5,678 nucleotides of DNA from NCBI GenBank assembly GCA_003444595.1, contig DLUO01000203.1:1-5678 (forward strand), written 5' to 3'. Positions within the stretch are counted from its first letter, which is position 1. The number at the start of each line of letters is the position of its first letter. The translations under genes and the position numbers were made by a program. This DNA comes from Bacillota bacterium. Its GTDB lineage: Bacteria; Bacillota; Dethiobacteria; DTU022; UBA8154. This document shows positions 1-5,678 of the stretch, piece after piece. The notes under the pieces are model-generated. The model saw nothing but the letters and a program-made list of their open reading frames with translations, was not told where the DNA came from and did no database searches.

Positions 1-1920
1 AATATAGCTCAGGGCCGCTTGCGCTGATTCCTGCATGATATCTCCGAGCTTGCCCGTAAGAATAAGCTTACCCTTGCCTTTCATTAAAGTAACTTCAATG
101 GCGAGCAGATCTCCGCCTGATTCTGTCCAGGCTACGCCCATAGCTACACCGACCTCGTTTTCCTTCTCAGCCATCCCGTAACGAAACCGCGGTGGGCCCA
201 GATACTTATGCAAATTGCTGCGGCTGACGGAGACGCGGTAACCGTTGTTTTTAACCACTTCCCGGGCTGTCTTGCGGCAGATATTGGCGATTTCCCGCTC
301 CAGGTTCCGTACGCCGGCCTCCCTGGTGTATTCCCTGACAATATGGCGGAGCGTCCCTTCGGAAATACGCAGGTTCTTTTCCGAAAGCCCGTTTTCTTGC
401 AACTGTTTGCCAATGAGGTGCCTTTGGGCAATTTTGACCTTTTCTTCTTCCGTATAACCCGGCAAATAGATGGCCTCCATGCGATCCAGCAAAGGCTGTG
501 GTATGGAAAAACGGTTATTGGCGGTTGTTATAAACATAACCTGGGAGAGATCAAAAGGAACCTCAATATAATGATCGCTGAAAGAATTGTTCTGTTCCGG
601 ATCCAGGACTTCCAGCAGCGCAGATGAAGGGTCGCCGCGAAAATCGGTGGACATCTTATCCACTTCATCCAGCAGGAAAACAGGGTTACGTGATTTAGCC
701 TGGCGGATTCCCTGGATAATGCGCCCCGGAAGCGCTCCTACGTACGTCCGGCGGTGGCCGCGTATTTCCGCCTCGTCCCTGACGCCTCCCAGTGAAATGC
801 GTACAAATTTCCTCTCCAGCGCCCTGGCGATAGAACGCGCCAGGGAAGTCTTGCCCACACCGGGCGGCCCGATAAGACAGAGAATCGGACCCTTAATCTT
901 TTGGGTCAGGCTGCGCACGGCCAGGTACTCAATGATGCGCTCTTTAACTTTCTCCAGGCCGTAATGGTCTTCATCCAGAATTTTCGCCGCGGCCTCGAGA
1001 TCAAGTCGATCCTCTGTTTGTATAGACCAGGGAAGCTCCAGCATCCAGTCCAGATAAGTCCGGATCACAACGGCCTCCGCTGCTGCCGCGGGCATTTTCT
1101 CCAGCCGGTCGATTTCTTTGAGAACTTTTTTTTCCACTTCCTCCGGGAGTTCGATCTCCTTCATTTTCTCACGGTACTCATCCACTTCCGCAGTCCGTTC
1201 GTCTCTCTCTCCCAGTTCTTTCTGAATGGCCTTGATCTGTTCCCGCAAATAGTATTCTTTCTGGGTCTTTTCCATCTGCTTGCGGACACGCAGGTTAATC
1301 TTACGCTCCAGTTCCAGGATCTCCATCTCACGATTCAGAATTTCCGCCAGTATCTCCAACCTGGACTGGGGTTCTACTGCTTCCAGAATATTCTGTTTCT
1401 GATCGATTTTTAGCATCAAATGCGAAGCAATGATATCGGCCAACCTGCCTGGCTCCTCTATTTCCGAAACATTGGTAAGGACCTCCAGGGGTATCTTTTT
1501 GCTTAATTTTATATATTGTTCAAATTGCAGCAAAACGCTGCGGGTCAAGGCCTCAATCTCTGCCGTTTTAGCTTCACTCTCTTGAAGCTCTTCCACCAAT
1601 ACTTTAAAGTAGGGCTTGCTCTGCACGAATTCCTTAATCCGGGCGCGGTTCAACCCTTCCACCAGCACACGGATAGTGCCTCCAGGAAGCTTCAACATCT
1701 GCTTGATGTTCACTATCGTTCCCATAAGGTAGAGATCGTTATTTTCCGGTTCATCGATCTGTGCTTCTTTCTGGGTTACCAGGAGGATTAAATTATCTTT
1801 TAACATGGCTTCATCGAGAGCATTTTTAGAGCCTTCTCTTCCCACATCAAGATGAATAACCATGTTAGGAAATACGATAACGCCGCGTAGAGGCAAAAGC
1901 GGTAGCTCTTTTATACTCAT
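1..1920 (-). CDS. lonA: ATP-dependent protease LonA, N-terminal 640 residues (3' end outside window)
   Basis: LonA is a soluble cytosolic AAA+ serine protease that unfolds and degrades misfolded and regulatory proteins as a hexamer. The minus-strand frame is open without a stop from 1920 to the left edge. It starts MSIKELPLLPLRGV, the usual Lon N-terminus. Visible in order: N-terminal substrate-binding domain (about 1-200), charged helical/coiled-coil linker (about 200-305, rich in E, K and R), AAA+ module with Walker A GPPGVGKT (351-358), Walker B VFLLDEVDK with D418/E419, sensor-1 TTANN, a sensor-2 region AGVRNLERE, and the first part of the protease domain (AMGVAWTESGGDLLAIEV). The catalytic Ser and Lys are not in the window; by alignment with E. 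coli Lon from memory the Ser lies roughly 34 codons beyond the edge. Two tandem ATGs (1923 and 1920) could both start it; 1920 gives the better spacing of 7 bases from GGAGG. No frameshift was seen. It lies downstream of lonB in the same orientation. No CtsR or CIRCE operator was recognised upstream. Confidence 0.97.
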   Translation of the reverse strand, partial: MSIKELPLLPLRGVIVFPNMVIHLDVGREGSKNALDEAMLKDNLILLVTQKEAQIDEPENNDLYLMGTIVNIKQMLKLPGGTIRVLVEGLNRARIKEFVQSKPYFKVLVEELQESEAKTAEIEALTRSVLLQFEQYIKLSKKIPLEVLTNVSEIEEPGRLADIIASHLMLKIDQKQNILEAVEPQSRLEILAEILNREMEILELERKINLRVRKQMEKTQKEYYLREQIKAIQKELGERDERTAEVDEYREKMKEIELPEEVEKKVLKEIDRLEKMPAAAAEAVVIRTYLDWMLELPWSIQTEDRLDLEAAAKILDEDHYGLEKVKERIIEYLAVRSLTQKIKGPILCLIGPPGVGKTSLARSIARALERKFVRISLGGVRDEAEIRGHRRTYVGALPGRIIQGIRQAKSRNPVFLLDEVDKMSTDFRGDPSSALLEVLDPEQNNSFSDHYIEVPFDLSQVMFITTANNRFSIPQPLLDRMEAIYLPGYTEEEKVKIAQRHLIGKQLQENGLSEKNLRISEGTLRHIVREYTREAGVRNLEREIANICRKTAREVVKNNGYRVSVSRSNLHKYLGPPRFRYGMAEKENEVGVAMGVAWTESGGDLLAIEVTLMKGKGKLILTGKLGDIMQESAQAALSYI

Positions 1921-1927
1921 CATCTCT

Positions 1928-1932
1928 CCTCC
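1928..1932 (-). promoter_or_regulatory. lonA ribosome binding site (GGAGG)
   Basis: The minus strand reads GGGGAGGAGAG directly before two tandem ATG codons. The GGAGG core is 4 bases from the ATG at 1923 and 7 bases from the ATG at 1920, so the second ATG is the better placed start, although the two proteins differ by only one Met. Confidence 0.8.
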
Positions 1933-2047
1933 CCTTTTCAGTCTGTGGGACGGGTCCGTTCAGGCAGTCTTAATTGCATACACTGTAACTTTCTTGCGCT
2001 CACGCTGACCTGTTAATATTTCTATTTTAAATTCTAATTTCCTCTTT

Positions 2048-2157
2048 TTGTCGGCACGGCAGTTCGGGGGTCAGTCGGGGGCATTCCCCGTAAGGGTTAG
2101 GGAAAACCTGAGTTGAAAAGTAGAACATTCCGGGCGGGACCGGACCTCCGTCGACAA
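2048..2157. repeat. GC-rich hairpin-dense block with imperfect inverted ends, possible dispersed repeat
   Basis: The plus strand begins TTGTCGGCACGG at 2048 and the minus strand begins TTGTCGACGG at 2157, so the block has short, similar ends in inverted orientation (six identical bases, then imperfect). Inside are a 5-bp stem CGGGG/CCCCG (2076-2080 with 2086-2090), a 5-bp stem TCCGG/CCGGA (2129-2133 with 2140-2144), and a tandem pair of TCGGGGG (2064-2070 and 2075-2081). None is followed by a T tract, so it is not a normal terminator. It could be a small REP- or MITE-like element or simply structured leader/trailer RNA. With a single copy in view the repeat status is inference. Confidence 0.3.
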
Positions 2158-2174
2158 CAAGGGCCACCTCATTT

Positions 2175-3860
2175 TCACGCCAGGAAACTTGCCGCATAAA
2201 GCTCGCTTTCTTTTTCCCGGGGAGAGGACTGCTCCCATGAACCTGCCTGAAGCAGCACTTTTTCAAACACTTCGCTTATATGGGTCACGCAAATTATTTC
2301 AATATCTTTTTTTTCTTTATAAATATGCTGCCAGTTCTTAGTTGGGATAAAAATTTTTTTTGCGCCTGCCTCCCGGGCGGCATCAATTTTGGCTGTCACG
2401 CCGCCCACCGGGCAAACCAGGCCTCTGATGGAGAGTTCTCCTGTCATGGCGGCAGTATTGTCAACCGGAACATCCTTGAGAGCCGAATAGATAGCAGTGG
2501 CAATGCCCACGCCGGCTGACGGCCCATCGACAGGAACCCCTCCGGGAAAATTCAGGTGGATATCGTAGTTGCGCATACTTTCTCCCAGGAGGCGACCCAA
2601 AACCGTTAAGACATTCTCCACTGAACCGCGTGCTGTGCCCTTGCGCCGGAGCGTCCGCCCCATACCCCCGACTTCTTCCTCTTCCACTATTCCTGTAATG
2701 GTAAGCCGCCCTTCACCTTTCTCCACAGGAATAACGGAAGCCTCAATTTCAAGAATTGCTCCGAGGTTGGGGCCGTATACGGCAAGCCCGTTAACCAGCC
2801 CAACCTGGGGAAAATCAGGAATTTTTTTCTCCGGCCGCGGCGAGAGCCTGCTGTTGTTAACGACCCATTCCATATCCTCGACATCGAGCACGTTTCTGCC
2901 TTCTCCCTGAGCAATACCCACGGCCAGCTGGACCATGTTTACTGCATCCCTGCCGTTGATGGCAAAAGAGGTTATCTCCTTTAAAGCTTCGGGAGTCAGA
3001 GTAAAACCAACCCTTTGGGCAGCATTAAGAGCGATTTTCCCGATCTCCTCCGGTGAGAGGACACGGAAAAAAATCTCCATGCAGCGGGAGCGCACAGCCG
3101 GTGGAATTTCCTCCGGCTGTCGGGTTGTAGCCCCTATCAGGCGAAAATCCGCCGGCAGCCCGTTCTGAAAAATTTCGTGGATGTGCCGGGGAATGCTCTT
3201 CTCTTCACTGTTATAGTAAGAACTCTCCAGAAAAACCTTGCGATCTTCCAGTACTTTCAGCAGCTTATTTATTTGAATGGGGTGCAGCTCACCAATTTCA
3301 TCGATAAAGAGAATCCCGCCATGAGCCTTGGTTACGGCTCCCGGCTTGGGTTGCGGTATTCCCGCCATTCCCAGAGGCCCGGCTCCCTGGTAGATGGGAT
3401 CATGGACAGTCCCCATCAGGGGGTCGGCGATACCTCTTTCATCAAAACGAAGCGTGGTGGCATCGACCTCCACGAATTTGGCCTCTTTGGTAAAGGGAGA
3501 AAGCTCATTTTTTTTGGCCTCCTCGAGAACCAGCCGTGCTGCAGCAGTTTTCCCTATTCCGGGAGGGCCGTAGATTAAAACGTGCTGGGGATTGGGACCG
3601 CAAAGCGCTGCGCGCAGAGCCTTAAGTCCTTCCTCCTGGCCGATAATTTCATTAAAAGAGGAGGGTCGTACCTTTTCAGAAAGAGGTTCTGTAAGGGAAA
3701 GGGAACGCAGGCGTCGCAGTTCTTCCATTTCTTTGGAAGACTCCCTGTCTATGGCCACCTTGCTTCCCCTCTGGTTACGCAAAAGGTTCCAAAAGTAAAG
3801 TCCGATAATCACAGCAAACACCAGCTGGATTATCCCAAACATTCCAGCCCAACCGGACAA
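2175..3860 (-). CDS. lonB: Membrane-anchored Lon-family protease LonB, sporulation type
   Basis: LonB is a AAA+ Ser/Lys protease lacking the large N-terminal domain of LonA; in Bacillus subtilis it is made in the forespore. The 561-residue protein matches the Bacillus LonB length (about 550) and its sequence as I remember it nearly throughout. Visible: one N-terminal membrane segment (about 7-27, IIQLVFAVIIGLYFW) followed by a basic segment, GPNPQH, Walker A GPPGIGKT (98-105), Walker B ILFIDE (183-188), the FRLIGATTR sensor-1 region, and a C-terminal Lon protease domain with catalytic Ser448 in DGPSAG and Lys491 in GGVTAK. The 43-residue Ser-Lys spacing equals that of E. coli Lon. The start is TTG at 3860: it aligns with the Bacillus N-terminus and has AAGGGGG 10 bases upstream, whereas the ATG at 3842 would cut into the membrane segment and lacks a ribosome binding site. 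TTG suggests limited translation. The C-terminal 20 or so residues are polar and not obviously conserved. It is separated from clpX by 232 bases, so probably has its own promoter. Confidence 0.96.
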   Translation of the reverse strand: MSGWAGMFGIIQLVFAVIIGLYFWNLLRNQRGSKVAIDRESSKEMEELRRLRSLSLTEPLSEKVRPSSFNEIIGQEEGLKALRAALCGPNPQHVLIYGPPGIGKTAAARLVLEEAKKNELSPFTKEAKFVEVDATTLRFDERGIADPLMGTVHDPIYQGAGPLGMAGIPQPKPGAVTKAHGGILFIDEIGELHPIQINKLLKVLEDRKVFLESSYYNSEEKSIPRHIHEIFQNGLPADFRLIGATTRQPEEIPPAVRSRCMEIFFRVLSPEEIGKIALNAAQRVGFTLTPEALKEITSFAINGRDAVNMVQLAVGIAQGEGRNVLDVEDMEWVVNNSRLSPRPEKKIPDFPQVGLVNGLAVYGPNLGAILEIEASVIPVEKGEGRLTITGIVEEEEVGGMGRTLRRKGTARGSVENVLTVLGRLLGESMRNYDIHLNFPGGVPVDGPSAGVGIATAIYSALKDVPVDNTAAMTGELSIRGLVCPVGGVTAKIDAAREAGAKKIFIPTKNWQHIYKEKKDIEIICVTHISEVFEKVLLQAGSWEQSSPREKESELYAASFLA

Positions 3861-3870
3861 AATACTCTAA

Positions 3871-3877
3871 CCCCCTT
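3871..3877 (-). promoter_or_regulatory. lonB ribosome binding site (AAGGGGG), inside an inverted repeat
   Basis: AAGGGGG on the minus strand lies 10 bases before the TTG start of lonB and decides in favour of this start over the ATG at 3842. Six of its seven bases (3872-3877) form part of the 3' arm of an 11-bp inverted repeat, so the site would be paired in a transcript that contains both arms. Confidence 0.65.
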
Positions 3878-3929
3878 CTCAGATTATTTCCATGTATCTC
3901 GCCTTAATCTATTATTTCCTGAGAAGGGG
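3872..3929 (-). promoter_or_regulatory. 11-bp perfect inverted repeat that can mask the lonB ribosome binding site
   Basis: CCCCTTCTCAG at 3872-3882 is exactly complementary to CTGAGAAGGGG at 3919-3929; the loop is 36 bases. In a minus-strand transcript, 5' CCCCUUCUCAG pairs with CUGAGAAGGGG, which contains the core of the lonB ribosome binding site. The stem has seven G-C pairs in eleven and no mismatches. There is no T tract after the 3' arm, so it is unlikely to be a terminator. The alternative is a DNA operator for a dimeric regulator. The repeat is seen directly; its function is inferred. Confidence 0.55.
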
Positions 3930-3939
3930 ACAAATAATC
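3910..3939 (-). promoter_or_regulatory. Candidate sigma-F-like promoter for lonB
   Basis: The minus strand reads GATTA (3939-3935), 15 bases, then GGAAATAATA (3919-3910). The forespore sigma-F consensus as I recall it is GYWTA, N15, GGNRANAHTR: the -10 part fits at every position and the -35 part at four of five, with exact spacing. Bacillus lonB is known to be under forespore sigma control, which makes the location sensible. Transcription would start near 3903, about 43 bases before the start codon. I found no better sigma-A match. A copy of the -10 motif (GGAAATAAT, 3891-3883) lies closer to lonB without a matching -35. Confidence 0.35.
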
Positions 3940-3957
3940 ATACAAGAAAATTGTAAA

Positions 3958-3983
3958 GGGTGGTTCCCGGGTAGGGGCCACCC
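3958..3983 (-). terminator. Possible intrinsic terminator after clpX
   Basis: On the minus strand GGGTGG pairs with CCACCC (3983-3978 with 3963-3958) and an inner CCC/GGG can pair across a small internal loop, leaving a 5-base loop. The stem is followed by TTTACAATTTTCTTG, a T-rich but interrupted tract. It lies 110 bases after the clpX stop and upstream of the candidate lonB promoter, the place expected for the end of a clpP-clpX transcript. The same DNA also folds on the plus strand, followed by a weaker T-rich stretch. Confidence 0.4.
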
Positions 3984-4035
3984 CTGTTTGTTCATTAAAT
4001 GGGAGAAATGGGAGACACTAAAATCTATTAAGCTA

Positions 4036-4057
4036 GCCTTCAAGCTGGACTGAAGGC
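4036..4057 (-). terminator. Weak hairpin 36 bases after clpX stop
   Basis: GCCTTCA and TGAAGGC form a perfect 7-bp stem with an 8-base loop. On the minus strand it is followed by TAGCTTAATAGATTTTAG, where T residues are present but not consecutive close to the stem. It may be a weak terminator or a 3'-end stabilising hairpin of the clpP-clpX messenger. Confidence 0.3.
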
Positions 4058-4092
4058 CACAGCCGCATCGAAAAATCAAATTAACCGGTGCG

Positions 4093-5355
4093 TCAGGATG
4101 CCGAAACTTCTTTCTTGTGCCTCTTTCCGGAAGTTAAAAGCCTGGGCTTTTCCTCTTTTCTTACCACCCCGGGAGTAATGATGCATTTATCAACATCGTC
4201 CCTGGAGGGGATTTCATACATAATATCCAGCAGAAATCCTTCCATGATGCTCCGCAAACCCCGGGCTCCGGTCTTATGCTTAATAGCCTCGTCGGCAATT
4301 GCCTCCAGGGAACCTTCTTTAAATTCCAGCTGAACATTATCCAGCTCGAACATCTTCTGGTACTGTTTAACCAGTGCATTAACCGGTTCTGTTAAAATCC
4401 TGACGAGAGCGTCGCGATCCAGTGTATCGAGGACGGCTATGACCTGCAGCCGCCCGACGCATTCCGGTATCAGGCCAAATTTAATCAGGTCCTCGGGGTG
4501 TACCTGGCGAAGCACATCACCTATTTTCATGTCAACCTTGGGACGAATATCGGCGCCAAAACCCATACCGCCTCCGCCTGTGCGTTTCAGGATAATTTTT
4601 TCCAGGCCGTCAAAAGCTCCGCCGCAAATGAACAGTATATCGGTCGTGTCGATCTGCATAAATTCCTGGTGGGGGTGTTTGCGGCCGCCCTGTGGAGGCA
4701 CACTGGCGATAGTCCCCTCAAGAATTTTCAATAGGGCCTGCTGCACTCCTTCACCGGAAACATCCCTGGTAATGGAGGGGTTTTCACTTTTGCGGGCAAT
4801 CTTGTCAAATTCGTCGATATAGACGATCCCCTTTTCCGCTTTTTCCAGGTCGTAATCGGCCGCCTGAATCAGCTTTAGAAGGATGTTCTCCACATCTTCG
4901 CCCACGTAACCCGCTTCCGTAAGTGAGGTGGCATCGGCTATCGCAAAGGGTACGTTTAGCAGGCGGGCCATAGTCTGAGCCAGGAGCGTCTTCCCTACCC
5001 CTGTCGGCCCGATGAGCAAAATATTGCTCTTCTGCAGCTCCACATCATCTACTTTCTGAGCAGCGTTGACCCTTTTATAGTGGTTGTAGACGGCCACAGA
5101 GAGCACTTTCTTGGCATCTTCCTGCCCGATAACATATTTGTTCAGCACCTCGTAAATTTCTGCCGGCTTGGGCAGATCGACCAGGTTAAAATTCAGATCT
5201 TCGCCTATTTCTTCTTCGATGATCTCATTGCAGAGCTCGATGCACTCATCACAAATATATACACCGGGACCGGCAACCAGTTTACGGACCTGCTCCTGGT
5301 TTTTTCCGCAAAAAGAACATTTAAGCTGTCCTTTTTCATCGCTGAATTTGAACAT
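4093..5355 (-). CDS. clpX: ATP-dependent Clp protease ATP-binding subunit ClpX
   Basis: ClpX is the hexameric AAA+ unfoldase that recognises substrates, unfolds them and feeds them into ClpP. The 420-residue product is full length for the family. Visible in order: N-terminal zinc-binding domain with Cys13, Cys16, Cys35 and Cys38; Walker A GPTGVGKT (116-123); pore-1 loop GYVG (149-152); Walker B IVYIDEFDK (177-185); RKH pore loop (225-227); ClpP-docking loop with MGF (264-266) where (I/L)GF is usual; arginine finger Arg302 in PECVGR; and sensor-2 GARGLR (363-368). The C-terminal tail is short and basic. The ATG at 5355 places the zinc domain at the very N-terminus, as in other ClpX proteins, and has GAGGTGA 10 bases upstream. 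It follows clpP by 10 bases, so the two are almost certainly cotranscribed and translationally coupled, giving linked supply of the ClpXP partners. No separate promoter is apparent. Confidence 0.98.
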   Translation of the reverse strand: MFKFSDEKGQLKCSFCGKNQEQVRKLVAGPGVYICDECIELCNEIIEEEIGEDLNFNLVDLPKPAEIYEVLNKYVIGQEDAKKVLSVAVYNHYKRVNAAQKVDDVELQKSNILLIGPTGVGKTLLAQTMARLLNVPFAIADATSLTEAGYVGEDVENILLKLIQAADYDLEKAEKGIVYIDEFDKIARKSENPSITRDVSGEGVQQALLKILEGTIASVPPQGGRKHPHQEFMQIDTTDILFICGGAFDGLEKIILKRTGGGGMGFGADIRPKVDMKIGDVLRQVHPEDLIKFGLIPECVGRLQVIAVLDTLDRDALVRILTEPVNALVKQYQKMFELDNVQLEFKEGSLEAIADEAIKHKTGARGLRSIMEGFLLDIMYEIPSRDDVDKCIITPGVVRKEEKPRLLTSGKRHKKEVSAS

Positions 5356-5365
5356 TATTCTAATT

Positions 5366-5372
5366 TCACCTC
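5366..5372 (-). promoter_or_regulatory. clpX ribosome binding site (GAGGTGA) overlapping the clpP stop codon
   Basis: GAGGTGA on the minus strand ends with the TGA stop of clpP and lies 10 bases before the clpX ATG. The overlap means ribosomes finishing clpP are released on the clpX initiation site, a typical translational coupling arrangement. Confidence 0.75.
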
Positions 5373-5678
5373 TTCGCTAAATCCCTTTTCTCCAGTATAG
5401 CATCTATCAGGCCATATTCCAAGGCCATCTCGGCAGACATGAAGAAATCGCGGTCGGTATCGTTGGCAATGCGCTCCACCGGCTGTCCTGTATGGGTGGA
5501 TAAGATCCTATTAAGAGTTTCCCTGATACGTAAAATCTCCCGGGCATGGATCTCGATATCCACTGCCTGCCCCTGGGCGCCGCCCAGCGGTTGGTGAACC
5601 ATAATCCGGGAATTGGGTAAAGCAAAGCGCTTGCCTTTGGTTCCTGCTGACAGGAGAACAGCACCAAGGCTTGCTGCA
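5366..5678 (-). CDS. clpP: ATP-dependent Clp protease proteolytic subunit ClpP, C-terminal 103 residues (5' end outside window)
   Basis: ClpP forms the two-ring, 14-subunit serine peptidase chamber that degrades polypeptides delivered by ClpX. The frame is open to the right edge. The visible part starts AASLGAVLLSAG, with the catalytic Ser at fragment residue 3, the catalytic His at residue 28 in MVHQPLGGAQGQA, and the catalytic Asp at residue 77 in DTDRDFF. The 25 and 74 residue spacings equal those of the E. coli triad (Ser97, His122, Asp171 of the mature enzyme), so the active site is intact. It ends ALEYGLIDAILEKRDLAKR, a normal ClpP C-terminus. About 90 N-terminal residues are missing because of the window edge, not through mutation. 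It is the first visible gene of the clpP-clpX pair; in related bacteria tig often lies upstream, which cannot be checked here. Confidence 0.97.
   Translation of the reverse strand, partial: AASLGAVLLSAGTKGKRFALPNSRIMVHQPLGGAQGQAVDIEIHAREILRIRETLNRILSTHTGQPVERIANDTDRDFFMSAEMALEYGLIDAILEKRDLAKR

Larger units (their letters stand above)
1925..2174. other. lonB-lonA intergenic region (250 bases, no gene)
   Basis: There is no credible coding sequence here; the minus-strand frame that crosses it is an out-of-frame extension from the lonB tail. The part next to lonB (about 2048-2157) is GC-rich and full of small hairpins and is listed separately. The part nearer lonA (about 2013-2049) is very AT-rich on both strands and is the likeliest place for a lonA promoter, but I could not find a -35/-10 pair with good match and spacing: TTAACA on the minus strand near 2012 has no convincing -10 at 16-18 bases. 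I saw no CtsR heptad repeat, no CIRCE inverted repeat and no intrinsic terminator with a T tract after lonB, so lonA may be reached by read-through from lonB as well as from its own promoter. Confidence 0.6.

Noticed and set aside
208..627. Plus-strand open frame of 139 codons
   Set aside because: It lies entirely antisense to the intact lonA frame, has no recognisable domain, and its composition is that of a reverse-complement shadow.
901..1413. Plus-strand open frame of 170 codons rich in Phe and Leu
   Set aside because: It is antisense to the Glu/Lys-rich coiled-coil and AAA+ part of LonA; Phe/Leu richness is what the reverse complement of GAA/AAG/GAG codons gives.
1..1920. lonA as a truncated pseudogene, since no stop or protease active site is present
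   Set aside because: The frame is uninterrupted to the window edge and stops being visible about 34 codons before the expected catalytic serine, so the truncation is due to the window only.
1940..2047. CtsR or CIRCE heat-shock operator in front of lonA
   Set aside because: The only partial resemblance is GGTCAGCG on the minus strand near 2010; the second heptad of a CtsR site is missing, and no TTAGCACTC/GAGTGCTAA pair exists.
2027..2266. Minus-strand open frame of 79 codons across the lonB end and the gap
   Set aside because: It overlaps the lonB 3' end in another frame, has no homologous pattern, and ends in the structured intergenic block.
3842..3860. ATG at 3842 as the lonB start instead of TTG at 3860
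   Set aside because: It would be 28 bases from the ribosome binding site and would remove the first residues that match Bacillus LonB before the membrane segment.
3582..3956. Plus-strand open frame of 124 codons spanning the lonB start and upstream gap
   Set aside because: It is antisense to the lonB N-terminal coding region and has no recognisable motif.
1..5678. A novel defence or mobile system, CRISPR array, tRNA or rRNA
   Set aside because: I saw no regularly spaced repeats, no transposase or integrase motifs, and no cloverleaf or rRNA-like sequence; all four genes belong to well known Clp and Lon families in a known order.

Overview
The window carries a complete ATP-dependent protease neighbourhood, all transcribed on the minus strand (right to left): the 3' part of clpP, complete clpX, complete lonB and the 5' two thirds of lonA. 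Both ends are cut inside genes, clpP at the right edge and lonA at the left edge. No gene on the plus strand is credible; the plus-strand reading frames are shadows of these four genes.

The order clpP-clpX-lonB-lonA is the one known from endospore-forming Firmicutes (Bacillus, and many Clostridia). LonB closely resembles Bacillus LonB, a membrane-anchored, sporulation-associated Lon protease. Balanced base composition, strong GGAGG-type ribosome binding sites and a TTG start on lonB fit a spore-forming Clostridia/Peptococcaceae-type bacterium, but genus cannot be named from the sequence alone. This taxonomic statement is inference.

Layout from right to left: clpP (5678-5366, partial) is followed after 10 bases by clpX (5355-4093), with the clpX ribosome binding site overlapping the clpP stop, so these two are one translationally coupled unit encoding the peptidase and its unfoldase. 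A 232-base gap (4092-3861) then holds two hairpins, the more terminator-like of which is at 3958-3983, a candidate sigma-F-like promoter at 3910-3939, and an 11-bp inverted repeat (3872-3882 / 3919-3929) that would bury the lonB ribosome binding site in any transcript reading through from clpX. lonB runs 3860-2175. A 250-base gap (2174-1925) contains a GC-rich, hairpin-dense block at about 2048-2157 and then an AT-rich leader. lonA starts at 1920 and runs off the left edge before its catalytic serine.

Together the genes encode cytosolic housekeeping/heat-shock proteolysis (ClpXP, LonA) and a membrane-bound Lon likely used in the forespore (LonB). I see no new biological system. The most interesting point is the clpX-lonB gap, where the positions of promoter, inverted repeat and ribosome binding site suggest that lonB is translated well only from its own promoter and not from clpX read-through.
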